Shown here: in pieces, positions 53,526 through 60,937 of the stretch
Position numbering within the stretch: position 1 is the stretch's first letter
Layout: every line of letters begins with the position of its first letter
Source: DAOUAT01 sp964551735
Lineage (GTDB): Bacteria; Chloroflexota; Anaerolineae; CG2-30-64-16
Direction: 5' to 3'
Length of the DNA: 60,937 nucleotides
Assembly: GCA_964551735.1 (NCBI GenBank)
Contig: CAZKEF010000032.1
Coordinates: 1-60,937, forward strand
The notes under the pieces: generated by a model
Seen by the model: only the letters and a program-made list of their open reading frames with translations
Told to the model about the DNA's origin: nothing
The model's database searches: none
Made by a program: the position numbers and the translations under genes

Positions 53526-56018
53526 TCAGGCTCCTGGCATGCTGTCGGTTTTGATCGGTGCCCATCCCGTGATCGTCGTTCCCCTTCCGGCCGCCGAACG
53601 CACCTCCAGCCGACCGCCGACGCTTTCGATATAGATGAACAAATCCTGCAGGCTGCTATAGCCCTTGCCCTTCGACTCGAGCGCCTGCGCCACGTCGAAT
53701 CCCTGTCCGTCGTCTGCGATGGCGATGCGGACGAACCCCTCTTCCCGGCTCAGGCGCACGCTGATCCGGCCACCCAGGCTGTGCTTCATGGCGTTGTGGG
53801 TTGCTTCCCGGCAGATTCGATAGATGGCTAACTTGCCTTCCGTCCCAAGGAGCGGCTCGACCTCGTCCGCCAGCGCCGCGGTGATGGTCATTGGCGTCTC
53901 CGGGCGCGCCTGATCCAGCCAACTGCGCAGGGAAGGGATCAGCCCTCGCTGGATCAACAGCTCCGGCGCGCGGAGATAGTTCAGCAGCTCGCGTAACTGG
54001 CTCGCCTCTGTGCTGATCCGATCCTGCCAGCGTTCGATCTCGGTCGCCAGCGCCGCGTGCCGTTCGCGTAGTTCATCCAGCCCGTAAGTCAGCACCAACA
54101 GGAACTGGAGGACTGTATCATGGATCTCGTGTGCGATCTTCCGTCGCTCGTTCTCCTCGGCCTGCAAAACCAGGCGCGAGGCGGTCTGTAGGCGTTCCAG
54201 TTGGCGGGTGTTCAAGATCGACAGCGCCAGCCGGCGGGCCAGGATGCCGATGAGCTGCACATCCCGCTCATCGTACAGCTCGCCCGTCCAGCGAGGCCCC
54301 AGTCCCATCACCCCAACGGCCTGGCCGCGATCTTCCAGCGGCGCCCAGAGCGTCACACCGGCGGCGGCCAGCCACCCGGCATACGCTTGCGCCGCCGGCT
54401 GCCCCACGCGCACAGGGTTGGGCTGCTGCGCCAACTGCTCGACAAAGCCAGGCGGCATCACGCTGCTGGCGTCCAGCCGGCCATCAGTGAAATGATGTAA
54501 CTCCTGACGTTCCTCGTTCACTAACCAGATATCCAGCCGTTCAACCTCCAGATCACCGTTCAGGCACGACCACGCGGCGCGAATTAGCGACTCGATCTGT
54601 TGCAGCCCACCCACCTGTTCACCGAAGTGGGCCACTGCGCGGTAGTCCAGCGTTTCCCGGTGCAACAGTTTGTTGAAGAAGGCTGTGGGCCCCCGCCGTG
54701 CTTCCAGGATCGCGGCCGTGATCAGCGCCGTGATCAAGATCGGCAGGAATGCAGATGCCCGGCCGATGGTCAGGTAGACTCCGTTGGCGATCAGGATGCA
54801 GGACACTGCCAGCAGCAAAGTGATCAGGATGTTGTTTTTGGCCCGGAACAGTTGGTAGCGCAGGATGGCGTATGCCAGCAGCCCAATGAAAGCGAGGGCC
54901 AGGTACGGGATGGCGTAGATTCGGCGAAGAGCGGGCAGATCGGTGAAGACGTACAGGGCGGGGGGTATCACAAGCACTGTCAGCAGGATCAGGCTTGCCA
55001 GGAACAGGACTGCCTGATGCCGCACGCGCCGTGATGGCGTGCGCGTGGCCGTCCGGGCCATGCATACTGCGCCCCATCCCCAGGCGAACAGGCTGCTGCC
55101 CAGCGTGAAGTAGTTATAGAGCCAGTTGGGTAGGATCGTGGTCGTTTCTGCAATCCCTGTGTACAAGAAGACTCCCAACGCGGAGAAGCACAGCGAAACC
55201 GTGTAATAGGGGCGCAGCGACCGGCGCGCAAACGCGGTGAATCCAGGCTGGTCGGTCAACAAGCTGACCAAGTGGAAGGAGACGACGCCAATGAAAGGCA
55301 TCCAGGGCGCGACCATGATCAGTGGGATGGCGCGGCCATCGGCGATGTCGGCGTACAGGTCGGAGAAGCGACCGGAGTATGCCTGGTTCATGACGAGCAT
55401 CGCGGCGAGGGTGGTGAACAAGCAGAAAACCAGGTTGCTCTCAGACTTCGGGTTCGCGCGATATGCCACCGATCCCACCACCAGCGCGCCCAGGCCCAGG
55501 ATGAACACCGGTAGGAAGGTGTCCAACAGCATCAACAAGGTGAACCTGACCAGCGGCACGCCAGTGACCGTAGACAGCGTGCCCTGCCGGTCGATCAGTA
55601 ACTCGACGGTGGGGTTATCGCTGGCGAAGCGTTCCCGGAAGATCTGCGCATAGTGCCGGCTCCCATTCTCGCAGCGGGCCGCGGCGTAACGCGGTTCCAG
55701 CCCATAGATAGCAGAGTCGGGACTCGGCTGATAGCCGCTGATGCACAGGATGCGGTCGTTGATGTTTACTTTGCCCGTGGCCACTGCCGCCCAGTGAGAT
55801 GGCGTGGTCCAACTGACGGCCAGCATCTTGATCTCTTTGCGCCACATCAGCGCGAAGCCGGGGATTGGCTGCCCCAGATACAACGCCAACCTCACCCCGC
55901 CACCCAGGCCAAGCAACAGCACAATGAGCATGGCAGCCGGCAGGACGCGCCGCAACAACCGCCAGGGGAGCGTCTGGGGAGGTGTTGATTGCAGGCAGTC
56001 AGGCGTTAGAGTAGACAC
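53526..56018 (-). CDS. NarL-type sensor histidine kinase with PDZ-like and GAF-like sensor parts
   Basis: An 830-residue protein; GTG 56018 with GGAG 8 bp upstream is the best start. TM1 lies near residues 22-45, followed by an extracytoplasmic stretch with a PDZ-like GKVNINDRILCISGYQP. About seven or eight transmembrane helices follow (to about 450), then a GAF-like domain (about 480-630). The HisKA_3 H-box is RKIAHEIHDTVLQFLLVLTY (His near 640), and the ATPase domain has CREATHNAMKHSLGG and DDGQGFD. The layout recalls ComP-like kinases. It works with the response regulator encoded upstream. Confidence 0.9.
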   Translation of the reverse strand: MSTLTPDCLQSTPPQTLPWRLLRRVLPAAMLIVLLLGLGGGVRLALYLGQPIPGFALMWRKEIKMLAVSWTTPSHWAAVATGKVNINDRILCISGYQPSPDSAIYGLEPRYAAARCENGSRHYAQIFRERFASDNPTVELLIDRQGTLSTVTGVPLVRFTLLMLLDTFLPVFILGLGALVVGSVAYRANPKSESNLVFCLFTTLAAMLVMNQAYSGRFSDLYADIADGRAIPLIMVAPWMPFIGVVSFHLVSLLTDQPGFTAFARRSLRPYYTVSLCFSALGVFLYTGIAETTTILPNWLYNYFTLGSSLFAWGWGAVCMARTATRTPSRRVRHQAVLFLASLILLTVLVIPPALYVFTDLPALRRIYAIPYLALAFIGLLAYAILRYQLFRAKNNILITLLLAVSCILIANGVYLTIGRASAFLPILITALITAAILEARRGPTAFFNKLLHRETLDYRAVAHFGEQVGGLQQIESLIRAAWSCLNGDLEVERLDIWLVNEERQELHHFTDGRLDASSVMPPGFVEQLAQQPNPVRVGQPAAQAYAGWLAAAGVTLWAPLEDRGQAVGVMGLGPRWTGELYDERDVQLIGILARRLALSILNTRQLERLQTASRLVLQAEENERRKIAHEIHDTVLQFLLVLTYGLDELRERHAALATEIERWQDRISTEASQLRELLNYLRAPELLIQRGLIPSLRSWLDQARPETPMTITAALADEVEPLLGTEGKLAIYRICREATHNAMKHSLGGRISVRLSREEGFVRIAIADDGQGFDVAQALESKGKGYSSLQDLFIYIESVGGRLEVRSAAGRGTTITGWAPIKTDSMPGA

Positions 56019-56063
56019 GCTGTTCGCTCCGATCGCTGCAAGACATATGATACCGTCATTAAT

Positions 56064-56091
56064 TCTATACCGGATCGTATAGCAAATGCAA
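56064..56091 (-). promoter_or_regulatory. Candidate promoter of the histidine kinase gene
   Basis: On the minus strand TTGCAT (56086-56091), a 16 bp spacer and TATAGA (56064-56069) lie 46 bp before the GTG start. The kinase may therefore also be transcribed separately from the response regulator. Confidence 0.45.
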
Positions 56092-56168
56092 TCGGTTCTT
56101 TGTGGGCAAAACGCAGGGAATTCTGCCGGCAAATGCTATGGCAGAGGCGCTTGCCTGGGGGAAGGTGG

Positions 56169-56924
56169 TTACTTTTTCCCGGCTCTTGCGTGCTGTAGAA
56201 GTTGGAGCAGGTGCACTTTCGCCAGCACCATCAAATGGTTCAGTCCCAGGGTGGTCTCGCGCAGGCCGAGTTTGTCGTAGATGTTGTTCAGGTGGTAGCT
56301 CACGGTCTTGGCGCTCAGGTTCAGATGCTCGGCAACCTGTTTGTATGTGCGGCAGCCGCCGATGGCCTGGAAAACACGCCACTCCGGCTCCGATAAGGTC
56401 CTCAGTCGTGCCAGCGCTTCGGTCATGCACGCTTGCTCGGCCTCCGTTAACGTGCTGAACGCCAGGTCGAACGCGGTCGCGTGCGCAGGTCGTATTCCCA
56501 TCAGGTTCAGCACCGGCTGCTTGCGCGCAACCGTATGGATGGCATCCAGCAGCTCCTGCGGCTTTGAACCCTTGAACAGATACACGATCCGATCATGGCC
56601 CGTGGTAAAGAGCTGCACGACCTCCGCCCCGCGATCGACATAGGCTGACAGAAAGACAATGCCCAGCCCGGGAAGCTGTTTGCGCAGCCGGCGCGCGATC
56701 TCGACCCCAACGTGTTGATCGAAGTCGGCTTGTTCGCCGGGTCGCTCGGGCAACACGATGTCCATCACAACCACATCCGGTTGTTCTGCCATCCCTATGG
56801 CCATTGCGGTTTCCGCGCAATCGGCCTCGCACACCAGCTTCTCGTGGCGCACCAAGTATTCGCGCACCGCGCTGCGGACCGACCAGTCGTCGTCTACAAG
56901 CAGGACTTTGATAGGATCACTCAT
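56169..56924 (-). CDS. Response regulator with LuxR-type HTH
   Basis: A 251-residue protein. Receiver domain: KVLLVDDDWSVRSAVREYLV with acidic triad DDD, phospho-acceptor in VVVMDIVLPE (Asp near residue 54), and VYLFKGSKPQELLDAI with the conserved Lys. A loop of about 12 extra residues after the Asp (RPGEQADFDQHVG) is unusual. The C-terminal HTH is LSEPEWRVFQAIGGCRTYKQ, then VAEHLNLSAKTVSYHLNNIY. It is cotranscribed with the kinase gene 150 bp downstream. Start ATG 56924. Confidence 0.92.
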   Translation of the reverse strand: MSDPIKVLLVDDDWSVRSAVREYLVRHEKLVCEADCAETAMAIGMAEQPDVVVMDIVLPERPGEQADFDQHVGVEIARRLRKQLPGLGIVFLSAYVDRGAEVVQLFTTGHDRIVYLFKGSKPQELLDAIHTVARKQPVLNLMGIRPAHATAFDLAFSTLTEAEQACMTEALARLRTLSEPEWRVFQAIGGCRTYKQVAEHLNLSAKTVSYHLNNIYDKLGLRETTLGLNHLMVLAKVHLLQLLQHARAGKK

Positions 56925-56992
56925 AAAAAGGCGCCCACCTTTAGTTCTGTTCAAGGTCAGGTCTGCAAGGTTGTCGAGACCTAATCACTTCC

Positions 56993-57328
56993 TTAGAGCT
57001 TGGGCCGCGGCCACCGTTCGATACGATCCGCCCCCGGCGGCCGCGGTTTGAGGCGCGGGTTGCTACGGAACCAGCCCTTGCGTACACGTTCGGACTGCTC
57101 CGGCAATTCGACGCTCCCCCAGACCAGCGACGCGCCCGCAATGCCGGTCAGCGCGGAGGCCCAGAAGCCAGGCATAAAGACGGACGCGACCAGCAGCCCG
57201 ATCCCCGCGGCCATGACGTAGGGCCACCACTGCCACCCCAGCCGATACTCTAGCCGGATGACCCAGGCGAACCCCAGGCCGATGAGCGCCAGGGTCGCGA
57301 AGCCCAGGAGGGGGCCGGTCCAGTTCAT
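56993..57328 (-). CDS. DUF4491 family small membrane protein, second copy
   Basis: A 111-residue protein with three hydrophobic segments (GPLLGFATLALIGLGFAWVI, WPYVMAAGIGLLVASVFM, and ALTGIAGASLVWGSVELPEQ). The end is GWFRSNPRLKPRP. This is the pattern of DUF4491 proteins, of unknown function. Its ATG overlaps the stop of a related gene (ATGA), so the pair is cotranslated. Confidence 0.75.
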   Translation of the reverse strand: MNWTGPLLGFATLALIGLGFAWVIRLEYRLGWQWWPYVMAAGIGLLVASVFMPGFWASALTGIAGASLVWGSVELPEQSERVRKGWFRSNPRLKPRPPGADRIERWPRPKL

Positions 57329-57645
57329 GTTCTCTCCACGCTGCGTATCCGCCGGTGCCGCGGGTTGGCCGGGTTGGCCGGTGCATGGCCGCGGCGCACA
57401 CGGCGCTCCTGTCGGCGGAGCTCCAGCGCGTCCCATAGCAGCGTCATGCCGGCGATGCCCAGCACGCCGCTGGCCAGTGGGTCGCGTGCCAGCAACGCGG
57501 CTGTCTCAGCCCCTAGCCCGGCGGCCAGGAAGAGCGGCCACGGCAGCCACGCCAGCCGGTACTCCAGCACCCGCACCAGGACGTGGCCCAGCCAGATGCT
57601 GAGGAACGCGGTCAGACCGAGGATGAGTCCCGCGGGTTGCAGCAT
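57325..57645 (-). CDS. DUF4491 family small membrane protein, first copy
   Basis: A 106-residue protein related to its downstream neighbour (GLILGLTAFLSIWLGHVLVR, VLEYRLAWLPWPLF, LGIAGMTLLWDALELRRQER). It starts at ATG 57645 with GGAG 5 bp upstream and follows ybaK by 10 bp. The two may form a heterodimer in the membrane. The C-terminus is basic and Pro-rich. Confidence 0.75.
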   Translation of the reverse strand: MLQPAGLILGLTAFLSIWLGHVLVRVLEYRLAWLPWPLFLAAGLGAETAALLARDPLASGVLGIAGMTLLWDALELRRQERRVRRGHAPANPANPRHRRIRSVERT

Positions 57646-57655
57646 GATGTCTCCG

Positions 57656-58129
57656 TCACAAGTCCACCCACTCCGCGCCCACGACCCGCGCCAACTCCCC
57701 CGGCGCGATGCGCAGCAGCGTGTGATCGTCCCCGCCGCCGCCGTAGATGGCATCCCAGGCGGCCACGTTGCGGTCCAATAGCGTTGGCAGCGGCGCCGGG
57801 TGGCCGAAGGGCGGCACGCCGCCGGCGGGGTAGCCGGTCAGCCGCAGCACGGTCGCCGGGTCGGCCAGCTTGATCTGCTTCTTGCCCACACCGTAGCGCG
57901 CGGCCAGGACGCCGCGATCCACCAGCGTTTCGCCGCTGGCGATCACCAGCACGGGCGCATCGCGCACCAGGAACAGCAGCGATTTGATGATCTGGCCGGC
58001 TGTCACGCCCAGCGCCGCGGCCGCGGCCGGGACCGTGGGCGTCTCAATGGTCATGGGCACGATCTCGGCTGCGATGTTGTGCGCCGCGATAAAGCCGGCG
58101 AGGTCGGTGGGGGTGAGAGGTTGTGGCAT
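57656..58129 (-). CDS. YbaK/EbsC-type aminoacyl-tRNA deacylase
   Basis: A 157-residue protein with the YbaK/ProX fold. It has VPAAAAALGVTAGQIIKSLLF with the conserved Lys, GVGKKQIKLADPATVLRLTG, YPAGGVPPFGHPAPLPTLLD (the substrate-loop GGVPPFG), and IYGGGGDDHTLLRI. Family members hydrolyse mischarged Cys- or Ala-tRNA in trans. It heads a three-gene minus-strand operon with two DUF4491 genes. Confidence 0.9.
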   Translation of the reverse strand: MPQPLTPTDLAGFIAAHNIAAEIVPMTIETPTVPAAAAALGVTAGQIIKSLLFLVRDAPVLVIASGETLVDRGVLAARYGVGKKQIKLADPATVLRLTGYPAGGVPPFGHPAPLPTLLDRNVAAWDAIYGGGGDDHTLLRIAPGELARVVGAEWVDL

Positions 58130-58176
58130 CGGGCGGCGTCATCCATCTAGAGCTGAAAAGTCATGGAACCCAGTCT

Positions 58177-58258
58177 GGAATCGAGGCTTTAGCCGGTTTC
58201 TTCCGTTAACCACCCAACCGGCTGACCCTAAAGGGGGCTGGTGCACAGCCTCAAGTCC
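58177..58258. repeat. Family A palindromic element, copy in the ybaK-pirin gap
   Basis: Left end GGAATCGAGGCT, right end AGCCTCAAGTCC, inner TTAGCCGGTTTC and ACCCAACCGGCTGACCC. Its CACCCAACCGGCTGA matches the attH copy (CACCCAACCGGCTGAAG). Confidence 0.75.
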
Positions 58259-58264
58259 GGATAT

Positions 58265-59110
58265 CTATTTCACAAACGTCCCATCCTGCAGATCCCGCAG
58301 CGCCTGGAGGATCTCCTCCCGCGTGTTCATCACGAACGGGCCGTAGCGGACGATGGGCTCGTTGGCGGGCTTGCCGGACATCAGCAGGAAGCGGACGGGC
58401 TGATCTGCGGCCGCGACCTCGACCTGGTCGCCGTCGCCGAAGAGCAGCAGTTTGGGTGCGTGGATCGCAGCTCCGCCGAATGTGCCTGCGCCGCGGAAGG
58501 CGTAGGCCAGCGCCGTGTGCCCGCGCGCCACCGGGAAGACGAAGCTGCCGCCGGCCGGCACGGCCACATCCAGATAGATCGGGTCGGCCGCGATCTCTCG
58601 CACAGGGCCGGTCATGCCTGCGACCGTGCCCGCGATCACGCGGATCGTCACGCCGTCGGGCCGAGTCGCCTGGGGGATGGTGTCCGCGGTGAACTCCTGG
58701 TAGCGTGGGGGTGACATCTTCAGCCGGGCCGGCAGGTTGACCCAAAGCTGAAAGCCCTCCATCCGGCCATCCGGGGCCTGTTGGGGCATCTCTTCGTGCA
58801 TGATGCCGCCGCCGGCCGTCATCCATTGCACATCGCCGGCCCGGATGACGCCCGCATTGCCCAGGCTGTCCCGGTGCGCCACGGCGCCGGTCAGCATGTA
58901 GGTCACGGTCTCGATGCCTCGGTGCGGATGCATGGGGAACCCGGGCATGTAGTCGCGCGGATCGTCGGATCCGAAGTGGTCGAACAGCAGGAACGGGTCG
59001 GGGAAGTCGAGGCTGCGGCCGGGGAAGCTGCGCTTCAGCCGGACGCCCGCGCCTTCCAGGATGGGTTGGGGTTCGATGATTTGACGCACGGGGCGTGAGG
59101 TGGCGATCAT
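58265..59110 (-). CDS. Pirin family protein
   Basis: A 281-residue bicupin. The N-terminal cupin has FDHFGSDDPRDYMPGFPMHP, then HRGIETVTYMLTG with the two metal-binding His, and MTAGGGIMHEEMP with the later His/Glu. A second cupin covers about residues 150-275. Pirins bind a metal and in some bacteria act as quercetinases or regulators. The usual HPHRGFET reads HPHRGIET. It stands alone between family A repeats. Confidence 0.92.
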   Translation of the reverse strand: MIATSRPVRQIIEPQPILEGAGVRLKRSFPGRSLDFPDPFLLFDHFGSDDPRDYMPGFPMHPHRGIETVTYMLTGAVAHRDSLGNAGVIRAGDVQWMTAGGGIMHEEMPQQAPDGRMEGFQLWVNLPARLKMSPPRYQEFTADTIPQATRPDGVTIRVIAGTVAGMTGPVREIAADPIYLDVAVPAGGSFVFPVARGHTALAYAFRGAGTFGGAAIHAPKLLLFGDGDQVEVAAADQPVRFLLMSGKPANEPIVRYGPFVMNTREEILQALRDLQDGTFVK

Positions 59111-59144
59111 GGTGTTTTCTCCTGTATAGATGTTCAGTTGATAA

Positions 59145-59211
59145 GCGGCAGACCGGCTGAAGCCTCGATTCCGGAGCGTAAGTCATTCTCAGCCGGTCTT
59201 TAGCCGGTTTT
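59145..59211. repeat. Family A element, degenerate copy
   Basis: CAGACCGGCTGAAGCCTCGATTCC (59149-59172; its 3' part is the right end of the family) is followed by CAGCCGGTCTTTAGCCGG at 59190-59207. The left end is missing. It lies between the pirin gene and the last gene of the window. Confidence 0.55.
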
Positions 59212-59232
59212 CATCTCCTGAGCGGGTCCGTT

Positions 59233-60897
59233 TCAGCCTCGGGCGGGCCGCCGCGACGACATGCGCGCCAACCCCGCGGCCAGGCCTGACAGCGCAAGGC
59301 CGCAGAGGGCGATGAAAAGCAACTGCAGCACGGCTAGAAAGCCCAGGAAAAAGCTCCCGAAATCGGGCAGCGTCCACCCGACCACCGGGCCGTTGAAAGC
59401 AAAGCTGACCACCGCGGGCAGACCGACGACCGCCAACGTGAGCAGCGTCCAACGCAGCGCGGCCCAGGCGGCCTCAAGCGGCGTCCGCCGGGCCAGGCGC
59501 AGCGCGACAACCAGCAGCAGCCAGGCGAAGACCAGGGCCAGGGCAGCCGTGACTGCCGAGTACAGGATGATATCGTTCGCGCTGGCGACGGAGCTGAGGG
59601 AGTAGGTCCGGCCATCAACCACGGCATAGCGCAGGTTGAACAGCGCCACATAGGCCAGCGCTGCCAACAGCATCCAGCCCAGGTCACGGCCACGGCTCCG
59701 CCACAGGCCGAACGCCAAAGCGCCGAGAAACACCCCTGCCAGCAGCGCCCTGGGCAGCCGTTCCGCTTTCAGGCGGGCGGCACGGGCGGCCGACATGGCG
59801 CTCTCGGCTGCGGCAGCCGGATCCTCGCCGGCTGTCCAGACGACCGGCCGGCCGATGGCCGCGCCGTAAGCCTCAGCTAGGGTCCGTTTCTGCGCCTCTT
59901 CCGTCCCGCGCAGCGTAGCCGCGGCGTCGGGGGGCAGCGCCAGCATCTCGGTCAGCGCGCGGCCCTGCGCCGAGGCGGGGATGCCCGCGCCCAGCAGTGC
60001 GGCCAGCGTGGGCGCCACGTCAACCTGCTGCACGTCAGCATAGCGGCCCGGTGTCACGCCCGCGCCGACCAGCACGAACGGCTCGATCAAGGTGATCGGG
60101 TCGTGGCCGCCATGGCCGCCCGCGTCAATCTGACCGTGATCACTGACCACCAACAGGGTGTCGCGGTCGAAATCCAACGTCGCCGCGATCTCCCGCAGGT
60201 GGTCGTCCACCCGCCGCGCGGCCATATCCCAGCGCGGATCGCGCGGCCCGCCCTCGTAGTGCCCCGCGTAATCTACCTGGTCCAGGTGGATGAGGATGAG
60301 CTGGTAGGCCCCTGCGCCGGCCTGCAGCCACGGCAGCGCTGCAGCCATCACGTCCCGGTCAGCCGCGGCGTCTTCGCCCGGCGTGTAGAAGCTGGCGGCA
60401 ACCGTTTCTTGTGGGATCAGCTTCTCAAACCAGTAGTAACCGGAGACGTTAGTTTTCAGCCCTGCGCGCTGCGCCAAAGAGAACAGATTGTCCTGCGTCC
60501 AGGTCGGAATGTCGGCGTACTCCAGGTTCATAGCCGGCCCATCGCTGAGATCGGGCCACGCGCCGGTGCCGAGCACGCTGTAGCCGGGTGTGGAATAGGA
60601 GGGCGGCCGGCTGTGCATGGTGGCCCATGCGCCGCGGCCCCGCAGCTCGGCCAGGAACGGCATCACGTCCGGCTTCAGCGCGGTGTCTTCGCGCAGCGCA
60701 TCCACCAGCACGAAAATGACCCGCTCGGTCAGCGCAGCGTTGGCCGGGGCAATGGCCGCGGGCGGTTGCTTTGCCAGGGGCGAGCGGTAGGCGTAAAGCG
60801 AGTCCATCATGGCCGTGGCCCAGAAGTAGGCCCCGGCCGCGACGCCCAGGCAGAGGATCACGCCGATGATGAGGGAACGGGAGAGCTTGCGTGTCAT
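59233..60897 (-). CDS. Membrane alkaline phosphatase-superfamily (phosphodiesterase-like) protein
   Basis: A 554-residue protein. The first 30 residues form a membrane anchor (SLIIGVILCLGVAAGAYFWA). The catalytic domain (about 55-330) has RVIFVLVDALREDTA (metal Asp), SYSTPGYSVLGTG (Thr nucleophile position), LILIHLDQVDYAGH, and VVSDHGQIDAGGHGGHDP, as in type I phosphodiesterase/PigN-like enzymes. Four or five transmembrane helices follow (about 395-545). It may transfer or remove phospho-groups of lipids or glycans outside the membrane. Its ATG lies 41 bp from the window end. Confidence 0.85.
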   Translation of the reverse strand: MTRKLSRSLIIGVILCLGVAAGAYFWATAMMDSLYAYRSPLAKQPPAAIAPANAALTERVIFVLVDALREDTALKPDVMPFLAELRGRGAWATMHSRPPSYSTPGYSVLGTGAWPDLSDGPAMNLEYADIPTWTQDNLFSLAQRAGLKTNVSGYYWFEKLIPQETVAASFYTPGEDAAADRDVMAAALPWLQAGAGAYQLILIHLDQVDYAGHYEGGPRDPRWDMAARRVDDHLREIAATLDFDRDTLLVVSDHGQIDAGGHGGHDPITLIEPFVLVGAGVTPGRYADVQQVDVAPTLAALLGAGIPASAQGRALTEMLALPPDAAATLRGTEEAQKRTLAEAYGAAIGRPVVWTAGEDPAAAAESAMSAARAARLKAERLPRALLAGVFLGALAFGLWRSRGRDLGWMLLAALAYVALFNLRYAVVDGRTYSLSSVASANDIILYSAVTAALALVFAWLLLVVALRLARRTPLEAAWAALRWTLLTLAVVGLPAVVSFAFNGPVVGWTLPDFGSFFLGFLAVLQLLFIALCGLALSGLAAGLARMSSRRPARG

Positions 60898-60937
60898 GCG
60901 GCCCTTTCTCGCCGGGCCACCAAGCCAGGTTTCTCGC

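Overview
The window is about 61 kb of GC-rich bacterial DNA. It is dense with genes, many in ATGA- or TGATG-type overlapping pairs. The mix of genes (PspA paralogues beside a substrate-binding/VWA protein, a large ATPase-LuxR regulator, an ATPase fused to an OmpR-type winged helix, Rhs fragments, IorAB, lipoproteins, little LPS machinery) and the many short intergenic repeats suggest a Chloroflexota (Anaerolineae-like) chromosome. That assignment is an inference; no rRNA gene, tRNA gene or CRISPR array was seen.

Layout. 1-1.4 kb: end of a polymorphic-toxin (Rhs) locus, with a toxin-tail-like ORF, an immunity-like ORF and a frameshifted Rhs core. 1.4-12.5 kb: housekeeping genes (DegV, a PflX-like radical SAM protein, a CDF transporter, dnaN, recF, rsmG coupled to a degenerate PEP-utilising protein, a TetR regulator, sodA, two TrkA-type RCK proteins). 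12.7-14.7 kb: a KimA-like K+ symporter divergent from the RCK pair. 14.7-22 kb: nadD-obg, two hsp20 genes, a thioesterase, a Wzz-like/BY-kinase-like/RmlB group, prs. 22-26.6 kb: secA and an ATPase-wHTH fusion. 26.9-32.3 kb: a five-gene cassette of two PspA paralogues, a membrane-anchored solute-binding protein, a solute-binding/VWA protein and a membrane coiled-coil protein. 32.4-39.5 kb: a decayed HigBA-like toxin-antitoxin locus, a LivJ-like lipoprotein, a small membrane protein, a PIG-L deacetylase, an alpha/beta hydrolase, iorAB. 39.5-43.8 kb: a BfiI/NgoFVII-like restriction-modification system (one PLD-type nuclease, two DNA methyltransferases). 44-48.8 kb: an AttEFGH-like ABC/FtsX/AttH export group. 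48.9-56.9 kb: a small secreted protein, a LAL-type LuxR regulator, a duplicated attH tail, a radical SAM protein and a two-component pair. 57-60.9 kb: two DUF4491 proteins, YbaK, pirin and a membrane phosphodiesterase-like protein.

The most unusual thread is repeat biology. A dispersed 57-83 bp palindromic element has six copies, one of them in frame inside attH. Other short repeats sit in frame inside iorA, the FtsX permease and the Rhs remnant, much like Rickettsia palindromic elements. Imperfect 7-9 bp-period tandem repeats also lie just upstream of many start codons. The best candidates for an under-described system are the PspA/SBP/VWA cassette and the PLD-nuclease restriction system with its paired methyltransferases.
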